From NCBI GenBank assembly GCA_033856195.1, contig JAWVFL010000041.1:15187-79186 (forward strand): DNA of 64,000 nt. The letters run 5' to 3'. Positions 17,159 through 25,414 of this stretch are shown here, piece by piece (within the stretch, counting starts at the first letter, position 1; each line of letters begins with the position of its first letter). The position numbers were made by a program, and so were the translations under genes. The notes beneath the pieces were generated by a model. That model was not told where the DNA came from, did no database searches, and saw nothing but the letters and a program-made list of their open reading frames with translations. This DNA is from VRUE01 sp033856195 (GTDB lineage Bacteria; Actinomycetota; Thermoleophilia; Solirubrobacterales; 70-9).

Positions 17159-17962
17159 ATGAGCTCGCCCAGGACCGTTAGCGGCCGGTCGCGGTTGCGC
17201 ATTCTCGCCTACCACGCGATCGCCGACCTGCGCGACGATCCGGTGCTGGCCGAGTACGGGGTCTCGCCGCAGCTCTTCGCCGCCCAGCTCGACGGTCTCA
17301 CCGCGCACGGCTGGGAGTTCGTCGACCTCGACGCGGTTCTCGCCTGGCTGACCGGCGAGGGCGACCTGCCCCGCCGTGCTGCCCTGGTCAGCTTCGACGA
17401 CGCCTACACCGACCTGCTCGAAGTCGCCGCCCCGCTGCTGGCCGAGCGCGGGATCCCCGCCATGGTCTTCGCCGTCGCCGGCCACCTCGGCGGCGCCAAC
17501 GACTGGGACCATCACAAGGGCGCCGCCAGCCTGCGGTTGCTGGCACCCGGCGACCTCGGCGCGCTCGCGGCGAGCGGGATCGAGGTCGGCTCGCACACGC
17601 TTACGCACCGGCCGCTGCCGGAGGTGCCGGCAGCGGAGCTCGCGGGCGAGACGGTCGAGGCGGCGAACCGGATCGAGGCGACGGGAGTGCCGCGTCCGCG
17701 TGCCTTCTCCTACCCCTACGGCCGCTGGAGCCCAGAGGTGGTCTCCGCGGTGCGCGACGCCGGCTACGGCGTCGCCTTCACCACCGCTTGGGGGGACCCT
17801 CGGCCTGGGGAAGATCCGTACACGGTCCCCCGCGTCGAGATCCACGCCAGCGACACGCCGCGCAAGCTGCGCCTCAAGCTGGCCCTCGCGGGCTGGCCCG
17901 ACCTGCTGCGCGACTCGCTGCTGACGCTCGCGGGTGTACGGCTCGATCCATCCTCCGGGTAG
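17159..17962 (+). CDS. polysaccharide deacetylase (NodB/CE4 fold)
   Basis: 267 residues from the ATG at 17159; an upstream GTG (17150) would overlap the divergent gene. CE4 motifs are visible: RILAYHAI at the start, ALVSFDDAYTDLLEVA (metal Asp and catalytic base), EVGSHTLTHRPL (the two metal His) and RAFSYPYGRWSP. Family role: removal of N- or O-acetyl groups from polysaccharides. No signal peptide is apparent, so it may act on lipid-linked precursors in the cytosol. Directly followed by the Wzm/Wzt exporter genes. A related domain is fused to a GT2 at 20173-21822. Confidence 0.87.
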   Translation: MSSPRTVSGRSRLRILAYHAIADLRDDPVLAEYGVSPQLFAAQLDGLTAHGWEFVDLDAVLAWLTGEGDLPRRAALVSFDDAYTDLLEVAAPLLAERGIPAMVFAVAGHLGGANDWDHHKGAASLRLLAPGDLGALAASGIEVGSHTLTHRPLPEVPAAELAGETVEAANRIEATGVPRPRAFSYPYGRWSPEVVSAVRDAGYGVAFTTAWGDPRPGEDPYTVPRVEIHASDTPRKLRLKLALAGWPDLLRDSLLTLAGVRLDPSSG

Positions 17963-18023
17963 CCACTCGCAGCCAGGGGTGAGGGCCTCGGCGCAGAACT
18001 TCAGTCGGAGTAGCCTCGCGCCG

Positions 18024-18899
18024 ATGGAGCCGTCAATGACCACCGAGACCGTCTCGCCGCCCAGGGGGCCCAGCCCGCGCATCGAGACGACCCGCCTGCA
18101 GGCGACCAGCGGCTTCAGCCGCGTGCTCTCGCCGCGCGAACTGTGGCGCTACCGCGACCTGGCGTACCAGATCGCCGCCCGCGACGTGACCGTGCGCTAC
18201 CGCCAGACCGCGCTCGGCGCCGCCTGGGCCGTGCTGCAGCCGGTCGGCTTCATGGTCGTCTTCTCGCTCTTCTTCGGCGGCGTCGCCGGGGTCTCCTCGG
18301 ACGGCCTTCCCTACCCGCTCTTCAGCCTCGCCGCGCTCGTCCCCTGGACCTTCTTCGCCAACTCGCTGCTGCTCGGCTCCGAAAGCCTGGTCAGCAACGC
18401 GGCGCTGGTCTCGAAGATCTACTTCCCCCGCATCTTCATGCCCGCCGGGGCGATCGCCGCCGGGCTGGTCGACCTCGGCGTCTCGCTGGTCATCCTCTTC
18501 ATCATCGTCCTGGCCTGGGGCTACGTCCCACCGATCGCCGTGCTCGTCCTGCCGGTCCTGATCGCGATCATGCTCGCCGCCGTGATGGGCGCGACGGCGG
18601 CGCTCTCGGCGGTCAACGTGCGCTACCGCGACGTCAAGTACGTGATTCCCTTCGCGATCCAGATGTGGCTCTTCGCCACCCCCGTGGTCTACTCGAGCAG
18701 CGCGATCGACGAGCCCTGGCGCACCCTGACCGCGATCAACCCGATGGTCGGCGTCGTCGAAGGCTTCCGCTGGGCGGTGCTGGGCTCCGACGCACCGCTT
18801 GCCCTGATCGGTGTCTCCGCTGTCTCGGCGCTCGTCCTCTTCGTCGCCGGCCTCGCCTACTTCGACCGCGTCGAGCGCAGCTTCGCCGACTTCATCTGA
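18024..18899 (+). CDS. wzm: ABC-2 type polysaccharide exporter permease (Wzm-like)
   Basis: 291 residues from the ATG at 18024; another ATG at 18036 is possible. A cytosolic N-terminus with RELWRYRDLAYQIAARDVTVRYRQTALGAAWAVLQP, the hallmark of Wzm/TagG permeases, is followed by six hydrophobic segments and NVRYRDVKYVIPFAIQMW in the central loop. Pairs with the ATPase gene four bases downstream to export a completed glycan across the membrane. With the Wzx flippase nearby, the locus has two different export routes. Confidence 0.9.
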   Translation: MEPSMTTETVSPPRGPSPRIETTRLQATSGFSRVLSPRELWRYRDLAYQIAARDVTVRYRQTALGAAWAVLQPVGFMVVFSLFFGGVAGVSSDGLPYPLFSLAALVPWTFFANSLLLGSESLVSNAALVSKIYFPRIFMPAGAIAAGLVDLGVSLVILFIIVLAWGYVPPIAVLVLPVLIAIMLAAVMGATAALSAVNVRYRDVKYVIPFAIQMWLFATPVVYSSSAIDEPWRTLTAINPMVGVVEGFRWAVLGSDAPLALIGVSAVSALVLFVAGLAYFDRVERSFADFI

Positions 18900-18903
18900 G
18901 CCG

Positions 18904-20163
18904 ATGACCGAGATCGCGATCGAAGCAAAGGACCTCGGCAAGAGCTACGCGCTCGGGCTCGGCTCGCGCGGCTACGACACCCTGCGCGAGAGCATCGTCA
19001 ATACCGCCAAGCGCTCGCTCGGCAGGCTCTCCGGCCGCGGCGAGAAGGCCGAGGTAGAGATGCTCTGGGCGCTGCGCGACCTCTCGATGACGATCCACCA
19101 GGGTGAGGTCGTCGGCCTGATCGGCCACAACGGCGCCGGCAAGAGCACGCTGCTGAAGATCCTCTCCCGCATCGTCGAGCCGACCACCGGCTGGGTCGAC
19201 GTGACCGGGCGGGCGGGCTCGCTGCTCGAGGTCGGAACCGGCTTCCATCCCGAGCTGACCGGCCGCGAGAACATTTTCCTCAACGGCTCGATTCTCGGCA
19301 TGCGACGGGCGGAGATCCGCGCCCGCTTCGACGAGATCGTCGAGTTCGCCGACATCGAGCGCTTTCTCGACACGCCGGTCAAGCGCTACTCGAGCGGCAT
19401 GTCGGTGCGGCTCGCCTTCGCCGTCGCGGCTCACCTCGAGCCCGAGATCCTGCTGGTCGACGAGGTGCTCGCCGTCGGCGACGCCGCCTTCCAGCGCAAG
19501 TCGCTGGCGAAGATGAGCGAGGTCGCCCAGCAGGGGCGCACGGTGGTCTTCGTCTCACACAACCTGGCGATCATCCAGGCGCTCTGCGAGCGCGGCATCC
19601 TGCTCGAGCACGGGCGCGCGATCGCCGATGCGCCGGTCGAGGAGGCCATCGACGGCTACCTGCGCTCGCTCGAGCGGGCCGCCTCCGGCGACCTAGTCGG
19701 CCGCACCGACCGCGACGGCCGTGCCTGGGAAGAGATCCTGGTCAAGCGCCTCTACGTCGAGGACACGAGCAGCGGCGAGAAGGACGTGGTCGTCGGCGGC
19801 CGCCAGGCGCGCATCATCATCGAGCTGACCGGGGTGGCGCCGATGATGGAGTGCAGCCTGACCGTCCTCAACAGCCTCGGCCAGCCGGTCACCAGCTTCG
19901 ACAGTGAGGTCACCGCGGCCTCTGACGTCCGCGACAGCGATCTCGGCCCGCGGATCGAGTGCGAGATCGAGACCCTGCCGCTGGTGCCAGGTCGCTACCG
20001 GATCGACGTCATGCTGAAAGGGCGGCGCCAGATCCAGGACGGGCTGCAGGCGGCCGCCTTCTTCGACGTCGAGCCCGGCGTTCTCGCCGGCAGGCCGATG
20101 CCGATGGCGGGCGCCGACGGCGACGTCGTGCTGCCCCACCGCTGGCACCTGCCGGCGGCCTGA
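18904..20163 (+). CDS. wzt: ABC exporter ATPase (Wzt-like) with C-terminal glycan-binding domain
   Basis: 419 residues from the ATG at 18904. The nucleotide-binding domain spans about 1-240: Walker A GHNGAGKST, signature YSSGMSVRLAF, Walker B ILLVDEVLAVGD and switch VSHN. The LLEVGTGFHPELTGRENIFLNG stretch is typical of Wzt/TagH. The remaining ~170 residues form a beta-rich C-terminal domain like the carbohydrate-binding domain of O9a-type Wzt, which recognises the end of the chain before export. Works with the permease just upstream. Its stop lies in a hairpin shared with the convergent gene. Confidence 0.92.
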   Translation: MTEIAIEAKDLGKSYALGLGSRGYDTLRESIVNTAKRSLGRLSGRGEKAEVEMLWALRDLSMTIHQGEVVGLIGHNGAGKSTLLKILSRIVEPTTGWVDVTGRAGSLLEVGTGFHPELTGRENIFLNGSILGMRRAEIRARFDEIVEFADIERFLDTPVKRYSSGMSVRLAFAVAAHLEPEILLVDEVLAVGDAAFQRKSLAKMSEVAQQGRTVVFVSHNLAIIQALCERGILLEHGRAIADAPVEEAIDGYLRSLERAASGDLVGRTDRDGRAWEEILVKRLYVEDTSSGEKDVVVGGRQARIIIELTGVAPMMECSLTVLNSLGQPVTSFDSEVTAASDVRDSDLGPRIECEIETLPLVPGRYRIDVMLKGRRQIQDGLQAAAFFDVEPGVLAGRPMPMAGADGDVVLPHRWHLPAA

Positions 20164-20178
20164 GCTCGCGGCTCAGGC
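20158..20178. terminator. hairpin at the convergent wzt / GT2-deacetylase junction
   Basis: GCCTGAGC and GCTCAGGC pair around TCGCG, spanning both stop codons. No T-tract follows on either strand, so termination by this hairpin is only likely. Confidence 0.45.
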
Positions 20179-21822
20179 GCCGCCGAGCCAGAGCTTGCGC
20201 AGGAAGGTGCGCAGCGAGTCGGTGCCGCGGATCTCCAGCCGCGGCAGCCGCACTGGGTCTTCGTCGAAGCGGGCCAGGCCGGGATGCGTGGTGCAGGCGC
20301 CGAGGAAGCCCGCTTCTTCGGTGGCGACGATGGCGCGCTCGTCGCGGCGCCCATATGGGTAGGCGAAGGTCATGACCGGGGCGTCGAGCGCTGTTTCGAG
20401 CTCGCGCTTGCAGCCCTCGATCTCCTCGCGCTGGGTCGCATCGTCGGCGTCGGGAAGCGAGCAGTGGTTGCGGGTGTGGCCGCCGATCTCGTGGCCGGCG
20501 TCGCGCAGCTCACGGGCCTGCCCGGCGCTCAGCGTCGGCCGCTCGCCGAGCGGCGGCTCACCGTCCCAGTCGTTGCCGATGTCGAGCTTCTGGCTGACCA
20601 GGAAGAGCGTCGCCGGGAAGCCGTGGCGGTTGAGAATCGGGTGGGCGACTTCGAGGTTGTCGCGGTAGCCGTCGTCGATCGTGATCACCAGCGCCCGTCG
20701 TGGTGGCAGGCGACAATCGCGCAGGCAGCGGGCCAGCTCCTCGAAGGTGATCGGGCGGTAGCGCAGCAAGGCGAGCGCCCGCATCTGGCGGGCGAAGGAG
20801 CGGCGCGGGATGACGAAGCGGCTTGCCCCTTCGTCGTCGGCGCCGAAGCCGTGGTACATCAGGATCGGCACGCGGCGGGTGATGCGCAGCCACTTCTCGC
20901 GGTTGACCCTTTCCAGTACCCCGCGCCAGAAGGCATAGCGGGAGAGGAAGCAGAACCAGATCTGCTTGCGAGCCTCGCCCGGCAGCAGCCGACCCGCCGC
21001 TGCCAGCGCCCGGGGCGAAACCCGGAAGCTCAACAGCAGCCTGCGCAGCAGCACCTCGCGCAGGGTCGGCTCGCTGAACCAGCCGAACAGCTTCGGCATC
21101 ATCGCCGGGTGGCGCTCGACCAGATCGACGTAGCTGACCCCCTGGCGGCGGGCGTCGCGGATCAACCGCCGGCCCGGCTTCTGGTCGTCGTGGACCCCAT
21201 CCGCCTGCGGCAGGTAGGTGAGGACGCCGCCGTTCTCGCGTAGGCGGAAGCCGATCTCGTAGTCCTCGCCGATCGGGAACTCGGCCTCGAAGCCACCGAT
21301 CTTCAGCAGCAGCTCGCGCGCGGCGGAAATGTTGCCGCCGTAGCAATCGGTCCAGCTCGGCTTCTTCTTGCCGAGGCGCTCGTAGTGGTCGTTCCAGGCG
21401 CGAGCGAAGGCCTCCGCGTACCAATCGTCGCTATCCGGCGGCCGCTGCGTGAGATGCCCCAGTCCGACGGTCATCGGGTCGCGCAGATGGGCGGCGAGGT
21501 GCTCGGAGACCAGCTCGGGGGAGGCGACGATGTCGTCGTCGATGCAGAGGCAGACGCTTCCCACGGCGGCGCGGATGCCGGCGTTGAGGACTTCGGCCTT
21601 GCCGACCTTGTCGAGGCTGAGGACGCGCAGGCGAAAAGGAGTCGCCAGCGCTTCGGCCATTGCCGCGGTGCCGTCGCTGGAGCCGTCGTCGGCGACGATG
21701 ACCTCGAAGCTGTCTGGTGGGGCGTCCTGCTCTTCCAGCGTGCGCAAGCAGCGGGCGAGCAACTTGCTGCGGTTGTGGGTCGCGATCACGACCGAGAGCT
21801 GCGGCGCGGCGCTCATCTTCAC
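20173..21822 (-). CDS. GT2 glycosyltransferase fused to a polysaccharide deacetylase
   Basis: 549 residues. Domain 1 (about 8-300) is GT2: LSVVIATHNRSKLLARCL, VIVADDGSSDGTAAMAEAL and LCIDDDIVASPEL. Domain 2 (about 316-549) is a CE4/NodB deacetylase: RRVPILMYHGF, ALVITIDDGYRDN with Asp383/Asp384, EIGGHTRNH with His449 and His453, and TFAYPYGRRDE. The order GT2 then NodB suggests that an N-acetyl sugar is added and deacetylated by one polypeptide. No signal peptide, so cytoplasmic. Last gene of the ten-gene minus-strand operon; its start overlaps the upstream kinase-like gene by four bases. Confidence 0.88.
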   Translation of the reverse strand: MKMSAAPQLSVVIATHNRSKLLARCLRTLEEQDAPPDSFEVIVADDGSSDGTAAMAEALATPFRLRVLSLDKVGKAEVLNAGIRAAVGSVCLCIDDDIVASPELVSEHLAAHLRDPMTVGLGHLTQRPPDSDDWYAEAFARAWNDHYERLGKKKPSWTDCYGGNISAARELLLKIGGFEAEFPIGEDYEIGFRLRENGGVLTYLPQADGVHDDQKPGRRLIRDARRQGVSYVDLVERHPAMMPKLFGWFSEPTLREVLLRRLLLSFRVSPRALAAAGRLLPGEARKQIWFCFLSRYAFWRGVLERVNREKWLRITRRVPILMYHGFGADDEGASRFVIPRRSFARQMRALALLRYRPITFEELARCLRDCRLPPRRALVITIDDGYRDNLEVAHPILNRHGFPATLFLVSQKLDIGNDWDGEPPLGERPTLSAGQARELRDAGHEIGGHTRNHCSLPDADDATQREEIEGCKRELETALDAPVMTFAYPYGRRDERAIVATEEAGFLGACTTHPGLARFDEDPVRLPRLEIRGTDSLRTFLRKLWLGGA

Positions 21823-23270
21823 TCCTTCCCGCTGAACTGGCGCAGCTCCTCTTCGAGCAACCCCAGATAGGTGCTGTCGCGCAGGCGCTCCGGCCGTGGC
21901 GGGCCGGCAGCCTCGATCTCGAGGTGGCGGTAATCGGAGCGGGAATGGACGATCCAGCAGAGCACGCGCAGGCCGGCGTAGGTTCGCGGCGAGAGGCCGA
22001 GGCGGGCACAGTACTGATCGCCGCAGCGGGCGGCGACGGCTCCCAGCGACGTGGCCGGATCGAGCAGGTGCCTATAGATCTCGCGAGTGCGGCCGCTCTC
22101 GAGCGCCCCCTCGATCACGAAGGCGGCGTTGGCGAGGAAGTAGGCGAGGTCGAGGCCGGGCAGGCCACGCGGCTCGGCCGACTCCCAGTCGAGCAGCGTC
22201 GGCGCACCGCTCTCAGCGAGGATGACGTTCCAGGGTGAGCAGTCGCGGTGCTCGCAGGTCTGGGGCAGGCCGTCGAGCTCGTCGAGCAGCGTGCGAGCGG
22301 CGCCGACGGTGCCGGGCGAGGCGACGTCGCCGAAGTTGCGCTCGAACTCCGCCAGCGGCCCGTCGAGCAGGCGCTCCTTCCAGTCGCCTGCCGTGGCTGG
22401 GCTTCCCTCGGCCAGCCCGACCAGCCACTCGGTCACGCGCCCGGCCAGTCCCTCGAAGCTCTGCGGCGAAAGAGCCCCGATCAGCGGCTTGCCGTAGATC
22501 GCGCTCTCGACAAGCGCCCGGCCGCCGGCACGCCGCCCGCGGGCGAGCAGCCGCGGGACACCGTCGAGACCAGGATGCGATCGCTCGACCGCCTCCAGCG
22601 CCGCGGCCTCGCGTTCGAGGGCGAGATCGGCCTCGGACAGCCTGGCGAACTTGACTACGGCGGCCGGCTTCGCCTCGCCGGGCGCGAACGGGAGGGCGAC
22701 GACCTTGTTGATGCTGCGGTGCCCGCCGGTGAGCAGGAGGCAGGGCGAGTCGGCGGTGAGGTAAGGGGTCAAAGGGTCGTCCGCGGGGCCCTCCGGTGCC
22801 GCCCCGCCGGGAGCGCGGGCGAGCACGAAGACGGGCGCCAGCAGGCCGAGGCGCGCCACCAGGCGCCAGAGCGGCCGCAGGGCCGTGTGTAGGCGCGAGC
22901 CGGCGGGTCGGCTGGCGAGCAGGTGGTCGATCGCCGCCGGCGATTCGGGCGGCAGCCAGAACTGGGGCAGCCGCTGGGGGAGGGGGCCGGGCCAGAGCAG
23001 GCGCAGGTCGGTGAAGCCGGCCTGGCCGAGGCGCTGCCGCGCCCGCTGCGTCCCGCGCAGGCGCGGGACCCGCCAGGTGCAGAGCAGCTCGCCTCCGGCC
23101 GGGAGGGTGCGTTGTGCGGCGGTGAGGGCACGGCGGCTGGGGAAGCCGATTCGGGGCGGCTCCGCCGCGGGCAGGGAATCCTCACGGCGCAGCAGGAAGC
23201 GCCAGTCGTTTCGCCGCAGCAGCGCGTTGCGGCGCTCCTCTGGCAGCGACTCAATCGAGGTCTGGTCCAT
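21819..23270 (-). CDS. APH-fold phosphotransferase with methyltransferase-like N-terminal remnant
   Basis: 483 residues from the ATG at 23270, which shares one base with the upstream stop (TAATG). The C-terminal part (about 185-430) has protein-kinase-like/APH features: AVVKFAR (Lys207), CEHRDCSPWNVIL (His341-Arg-Asp343, Asn348) and TLLDWESAEPRG (Asp361). It may phosphorylate a sugar or polyol used by the locus. Residues ~40-95 (FPSRRALTAAQRTLPAGGEL and on) resemble the second half of a class I SAM methyltransferase, but no SAM-binding glycine loop precedes it, so this part looks vestigial or structural. Codon overlaps on both sides show it is part of the operon. Confidence 0.72.
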   Translation of the reverse strand: MDQTSIESLPEERRNALLRRNDWRFLLRREDSLPAAEPPRIGFPSRRALTAAQRTLPAGGELLCTWRVPRLRGTQRARQRLGQAGFTDLRLLWPGPLPQRLPQFWLPPESPAAIDHLLASRPAGSRLHTALRPLWRLVARLGLLAPVFVLARAPGGAAPEGPADDPLTPYLTADSPCLLLTGGHRSINKVVALPFAPGEAKPAAVVKFARLSEADLALEREAAALEAVERSHPGLDGVPRLLARGRRAGGRALVESAIYGKPLIGALSPQSFEGLAGRVTEWLVGLAEGSPATAGDWKERLLDGPLAEFERNFGDVASPGTVGAARTLLDELDGLPQTCEHRDCSPWNVILAESGAPTLLDWESAEPRGLPGLDLAYFLANAAFVIEGALESGRTREIYRHLLDPATSLGAVAARCGDQYCARLGLSPRTYAGLRVLCWIVHSRSDYRHLEIEAAGPPRPERLRDSTYLGLLEEELRQFSGKE

Positions 23271-24379
23271 TAGCCCAGCAGCTCCTCGTAGATCCCTTCC
23301 ACCCGCCGGCCCATCGGCTCGCGGCTGAACTCGGCCTCGGCCCGCGCGCGGGCCTTGCCGGCGAAGTCCGCGCGTAGCGAGGCGTCGGCGAGCAGTCGCC
23401 GCAGCGCCGTGGCCAGCGCCGGCGCATCGCCCGGAGGGACGAGCAAGCCGTCTTCGCCGTCGGCGATCAGCTCCGCGGTGCCGCCGATCGCCGAGCTGAC
23501 CACCGCGCGCCGCGCTGCCATCGCCTCCAGCACCGCCAGCGAGGATCCCTCGTAGAGCGAGGGCAGGGCGAAGACGTCGCAGGAGGCGAGCAGCTGCGGT
23601 ACGTCCTCGCGGCGACCGAGGAAGAGCACCCGCTCGGTAAGGCCGAGCTGCGCCACCTCCGCTTCGAGCTGTCCACGCAGCGGCCCCTCGCCGGCGAGGA
23701 CGAACCTTGCCTCCGGCACTTCGGCGGCCGCCTGGAAGAGAACGTCGTGGCCCTTCTGCTCGTCCAGCCGCGCCGGGGTGAGTATCAACGGCACGCCCTC
23801 TCTGCCGCCGAGCTCCTCGCGCAGACCCGCTGGCGCGCTCAGCTCGAAGCGGGCAAGATCGACCGCGTTGTAGACGACCTCGATCTTGTCCGCCGGCCAG
23901 CCGAAGCGCTCGGCGAGCTCGTGCGCGATCGCACCCGAGACGGCGATGTAGCGGCCGACGCCGCGCGAGAGCAGGCGCAGCTGCAGCTCGCTGGAGCGCT
24001 CCAGCTCCATCTCGGGGATCAGCTGAACCGTCGCCACGCTCGGCACCCGGGCGAGCACGGCAGCTACGAGCCCCCACTTCGCCGCCAGCGGCCAGCTCAG
24101 GTGAGCGTGGAAGAGCGCCGGTCGCTCGTGCCGCAGCCATCGCGCCAGGCCGAGCGCGTGGTGGGCGCCGGCAAGGCCGAGCGGCAGCGCGGGAACACGC
24201 CGCGTCGGCACGTCGATCGCCGCCGCACGCTCTTCAAGCGGTGCCGCGTCGCCGCCGGCGTCGAGCAGCAGGGTCGGTTGCCAGCGCGAGCGGTCGAGCG
24301 TCGCCAGCAGCATCAGCATCGCGTTCTCGGCGCCGCCGAGTTCGCGGCTATCGGTGTAGAAGAAGATCGATCGGGCCAC
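23270..24379 (-). CDS. GT4 glycosyltransferase
   Basis: 369 residues from a GTG at 24379; an ATG at 24412 is also open but gives a longer overlap with the upstream gene. N-terminal SIFFYTDSRELGGAENAMLMLL, AHLSWPLAAKWG, then the C-terminal Rossmann domain with LTPARLDEQKGHDVLFQAA, FVLAGEGPL and ALPSLYEGSSLAVLEAMAARRAVV (E-x7-E). Transfers a nucleotide-activated sugar in the cytoplasm. Overlaps the upstream GT2 gene by about 32 bases and the downstream gene by one. Confidence 0.87.
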   Translation of the reverse strand: MARSIFFYTDSRELGGAENAMLMLLATLDRSRWQPTLLLDAGGDAAPLEERAAAIDVPTRRVPALPLGLAGAHHALGLARWLRHERPALFHAHLSWPLAAKWGLVAAVLARVPSVATVQLIPEMELERSSELQLRLLSRGVGRYIAVSGAIAHELAERFGWPADKIEVVYNAVDLARFELSAPAGLREELGGREGVPLILTPARLDEQKGHDVLFQAAAEVPEARFVLAGEGPLRGQLEAEVAQLGLTERVLFLGRREDVPQLLASCDVFALPSLYEGSSLAVLEAMAARRAVVSSAIGGTAELIADGEDGLLVPPGDAPALATALRRLLADASLRADFAGKARARAEAEFSREPMGRRVEGIYEELLG

Positions 24380-25382
24380 GATTGAGTTCGGTCGCCAGCC
24401 TGGCCAGCGCACCGCCTTCCTTGGATTCGCCCAGCGCGACCTCGACCCCTGCCCAGAAGGCGTAGTCGAGGGCGACGCGGTAAAAGAGCGGCTGGCGCCA
24501 GAGGCCGAGCCGCTCCAGCCTGGCGGCGAGCGCGAGGATGCCCGGGGCCAGGCTGGGCCGCGCTCGGGTCAGGCGCAGCAGCAGGGCCCGCACCGCCAGC
24601 CAGGACCGCGATCCCTCCCAGGGCGTGGCCAGGCGCAGGGCAGCGAAGGAGTCAGGATGGCGCTGGGCGAGCAGCACCGTCGTGCGCCCCTTCTCGTGCG
24701 TGTCGCGGGCCAGCCCGGCGAAGTCCTTGTCGTATTCCTGCTGCGCCAGCGCCGTGGGGTCGTAGCGGAACTCGACCCCGGCCTTGGCCAGGCGCAGCGA
24801 GAGCTCGACGTCCTCGTTGCCGTAGGGGGTGAAGGCCTCGTCGAAGGCGCCGACCTCACGCAGCAGCTCGGTCGAGAGCGAGGCGTTGCCCGAGTAGAAG
24901 TCGCGGGGGACGAAGCGGTGCTCGGGTTGGGACAGCTGCTCGAGGTGGTCGGCGAACTTCGCCTTCACGTAGCGCGCCGCGTGCGGGCTGCCCGGGTCGA
25001 GCGCGACCGGCACCGGGCCGAGCACGCAGGCTTGCGATCCCGGTAGGTGGTTGGCGAGATGGCGCTCGATGAACGCGGGCGCCGGCTCCATGTCGTCGTC
25101 GAGCAGGATCGTCACCTCGCCGCGAGCGCTGGCGAGAGCGACGTTGCGTGCCGCTGCCCGACCGCTGCCCGAGCCCTCGACGCTGCGCAGCGCGTACGGC
25201 ATCCGCTCACGCAGCTCGGCGACCATCTCGCCGCTGCCGTCGGTGGAGCCGTCGATCGAGACGAGGACCTCGTAGCTCTCCGCTGCCGCGGTCTGCCCAC
25301 CGAAGGCAAGCAGCGCTCGCCGCAGCGCCTCGCGGCGCTGATGGGTGGGGATGATCACGCTGGCCCTGGGGTTGTCGTTCAC
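24348..25382 (-). CDS. GT2 family glycosyltransferase
   Basis: 344 residues. GT-A motifs: ASVIIPTHQRREALRRALLAF, VLVSIDGSTDGSGEMV and VTILLDDDMEPAPAF (DDD near 97), then NASLSTELLREVGAFDEAFTPYGNEDVELSLRLAKAG, the usual acceptor-side ED motif. The C-terminal ~80 residues are hydrophobic and may bind the membrane. Part of the packed minus operon, 32 bp after the GT4 gene upstream. Confidence 0.87.
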   Translation of the reverse strand: MNDNPRASVIIPTHQRREALRRALLAFGGQTAAAESYEVLVSIDGSTDGSGEMVAELRERMPYALRSVEGSGSGRAAARNVALASARGEVTILLDDDMEPAPAFIERHLANHLPGSQACVLGPVPVALDPGSPHAARYVKAKFADHLEQLSQPEHRFVPRDFYSGNASLSTELLREVGAFDEAFTPYGNEDVELSLRLAKAGVEFRYDPTALAQQEYDKDFAGLARDTHEKGRTTVLLAQRHPDSFAALRLATPWEGSRSWLAVRALLLRLTRARPSLAPGILALAARLERLGLWRQPLFYRVALDYAFWAGVEVALGESKEGGALARLATELNRGPIDLLLHR

Positions 25383-25414
25383 GGCGTCCCTCTATCTTCG
25401 GCAGTTCGGGGCCC

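Noticed and set aside
23271..24140. extension of the kinase-like frame upstream to 24140
   Set aside because: This part lies over the GT4 gene in another frame, is Arg/Gly-rich, and ends exactly where a coupled ATG (23270) follows the GT4 stop.
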